Part shown: one piece after another, positions 58,232 to 60,000 of the stretch
Numbering within the stretch: position 1 is the stretch's first letter
Layout: each line of letters begins with the position of its first letter
Source: Branchiostoma floridae
Taxonomy: Eukaryota; Chordata; Leptocardii; Amphioxiformes; Branchiostomatidae
Assembly (NCBI RefSeq): GCF_000003815.2
Contig: NC_049990.1
Location: 11,088,985-11,148,984 of the forward strand
Direction: 5' to 3'
DNA length: 60,000 bases
Program-made: the position numbers and the translations under genes
The notes under the pieces: model-generated
What the model was told of the DNA's origin: nothing
What the model saw: only the letters and a program-made list of their open reading frames with translations
Database searches by the model: none

Positions 58232-59858
58232 CTACCGTTCCATTGTTTGTAAAATGGACTGCCTGATCCTCACGGCAAGTTTCTTTGCCCCGGTGCGAAA
58301 TCTCACGTTAGTAGTGGAGTAGATAACACAATTCCAAAAGCTGTTACTCACCGCAAGATACATAAACGCAAAGGAGAGATTGGGTGGGATTTTATAGCCG
58401 GCAAATTTGGAGTACATGTAGGCAATAAGCATAGGCAGCCATGACACAGCAAATGTCACCACAACGATGCCGACCGTCATGGCGGCCTTGAAGGACATAA
58501 CGGGGAACAAGTTTGGGGGTTGGGGGAAGATATGGGCGTTTTGGATTTGCACGGCTTGTGAGCGAGCAATCATGAAAATCTTGCCATTCAGGTAGCACAT
58601 CACAAACAGTGGTGGTAGCAGAATGATGAAAGCAAACAGTCCAAACACCACCTCCGAGAAGATATCGACAGCACAGACATACATTTTGTAGCTATACTCG
58701 TATGAACCCCATCCGTACAGCGGCCCAGCGCTGTAGATAGCAGCTACAGTCCATGATGCAAATATCATAACCTTACACTTGTTACCAGTCATAATGTTGT
58801 TATATTCTATGGGTTTTGCGATGGAGATATAGCGATCCACGCTCAGGTCGAACAGCAGTAGCACGGACGCCACCATGAAGGTTGTCCCCAGGAAGCCGCA
58901 ATACTGGCACACCGACTCCGGGTACACCCAGTGGCCGGCAAGCGACGTCCGGACGCTCAGGGGCAGGACAAGGAGACCGAGACCGAGATCCGCACAGGCT
59001 AGGGCAACCATGAAGCTATAGTGTAGAGGAATGTGTTTAATATCAGATATACCATACAGATTATGGCATTCGGGCAATATAGATCATAGTAAATTATTAC
59101 GGATCAAAGGTGAGCCGAAAGTATGTTTTCCAAAATTTCTTTAACTTAATTAGATATAATAATAAGGTAAACATTTAGGTGGCTTACTAAAAAGATTGAA
59201 AAGATTATCAAATTTGGTTGACATTTCGGTTGAACACATTGTAAGGCTACCTTTTTTTTCGCTAACAGACGAAGTATCCAAACGTTATATTCATACTTTC
59301 CAAGAAAACAAATAGCACAGCCTTGGTTGTTCATATTCATCTACACCAGCGGCGTAAACTACGCTATATCACACTCACGGTAAACAACATGTGACAATCT
59401 ACCAAATGAAATATATAGTGCCAACAGTCATAATTATTTTCAGAATTTAGACGGGCTTGTAGAAAGCAACTCTTTAAAATACATGATTAGATAACTATCT
59501 GAACATCAAACATAGGTGTTACAAGGTCGGAGATAAAGGTTAACCAATGTTTCTGCTTCTTTGCTATAACACGTAAATGCGCACGCTACCTTCCAGTGAC
59601 GTTTCTCAGGTTCTCGTTGTAGAGAATGACGGAGACGTTGAAGATGTTCCCGAAGATGATGAGTGCGCACATCCCCGCCATGAGTCCCGCCTTCAGCGGC
59701 GAGGAGGGGACCGCCGAACTACCCTGCTCCGACGGCGCCATCGTGGAAAAGTTCTCAGCCAACCACAAATCCTCCATTGTCACATTTATAGGGCCCAGCT
59801 TGGTTTGAAAGTCATCAAGTACAGCCGTTGGCACGAAGATTTTCTTCGGGTACATCAT
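58232..59858 (-). CDS. GPCR-C: orphan rhodopsin-class receptor, two exons
   Basis: Seven-transmembrane receptor, 350 residues when spliced. On the minus strand exon 1 is 59858-59590 (donor GT at 59589-59588), the intron is 574 bp, and exon 2 is 59015-58232 (acceptor AG at 59017-59016), with the same phase-2 junction as GPCR-A and GPCR-B. Two adjacent Met codons start the protein; the second has the better context (A at -3). The N-terminus is the longest of the three and has sites N25 (NVT) and N36 (NFS). Landmarks: N71 (1.50), D99 (2.50), C126 (3.25), DRY 150-152, C204 in ECL2, SWLP with W282 (6.48), and TM7 NSFWNCVIY 314-322 with Cys for Pro7.50. Position 3.32 is Gly and no Lys sits at 7.43, so it is neither aminergic nor an opsin. 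Ligand unknown. Confidence 0.9.
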
Positions 59859-59861
59859 ACA

Positions 59862-59867
59862 TCACAT
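59862..59867 (-). promoter_or_regulatory. Possible start-stop upstream ORF of GPCR-C
   Basis: On the minus strand ATG TGA lies one codon before the first GPCR-C Met and in the same frame. If transcribed, this minimal upstream ORF could reduce or delay initiation. Only the sequence is seen; no function is shown. Confidence 0.3.
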
Positions 59868-60000
59868 TACGTGGCAAGTATCTTCGTACGGGTGTTCAAA
59901 TCCTCTCCAGCATTTACAGACATCCTTCTCACACTTTGTTTTGATACATCAAAGCGTGCGGTAGTAAACTTTTACGTAACGTACGGTTGCTGACGCCATG

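Noticed and set aside
21617-59858. Aminergic (trace amine, octopamine, 5-HT) identity for the receptors
   Set aside because: Asp3.32, needed for amine binding, is Ser or Gly in all three.
21617-59858. Opsin identity, suggested by GWG before the second-loop cysteine
   Set aside because: There is no Lys at 7.43 (Ile at this position in GPCR-A), so retinal could not be bound.

Overview
The window looks like nuclear DNA of an invertebrate deuterostome, most probably a cephalochordate (amphioxus, Branchiostoma). This is an inference from three things: a lineage-type family of two-exon rhodopsin-class receptors with identical intron positions, a CR1-group LINE with an esterase-type ORF1, and a very high density of short inverted-repeat elements, SINEs and tandem repeats in AT-rich DNA. 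There is no operon structure. Seven runs of N mark assembly gaps.

Layout. 1-21.6 kb holds no convincing host gene. It contains a 1.9 kb tandem duplication (1317-5087), several small inverted-repeat elements (7174, 8514, 10921, 12287), a foldback next to a Crypton-like recombinase remnant (13.1-14.1 kb), an inverted repeat and a SINE core (16.4-17.0 kb), and a SINE-derived tandem array (17.9-19.1 kb). 21.6-31.0 kb carries two + strand GPCR genes: GPCR-A (21617-23087) and GPCR-B (27928-31040). Between them lie two G/C-run arms in opposite orientation and a hAT-like element. The intron of GPCR-B contains a small array of broken copies of its own exon 2 start, one of them split by a mobile element. 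31-37 kb is mostly empty apart from one SINE. 37-46.8 kb is a block of tandem repeats with units of 43, 141, 115, about 115 and about 195 bp, plus one inverted-repeat element. 48.1-55.1 kb is one long LINE with ORF1 intact and ORF2 shifted out of frame only by a 49 bp tandem duplication. 56.1-56.9 kb is the 3' fragment of a second LINE with an in-frame 246 bp duplication. GPCR-C (58232-59858) is on the minus strand at the right edge.

How the genes relate. The three receptors are paralogues. Each has a short exon 1 (N-terminus and TM1) and a long exon 2 (TM2 to C-terminus), joined by a phase-2 intron at the same codon just before TM2. All keep N1.50, D2.50, the TM3-ECL2 cysteine pair, DRY and W4.50. 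All lack the aminergic Asp3.32 and the opsin Lys7.43, and all replace Pro7.50 of NPxxY with Cys. They are orphan receptors; a chemosensory role is possible but not shown by the sequence. The rest of the window is mobile or repetitive DNA, which probably drove the local duplications.
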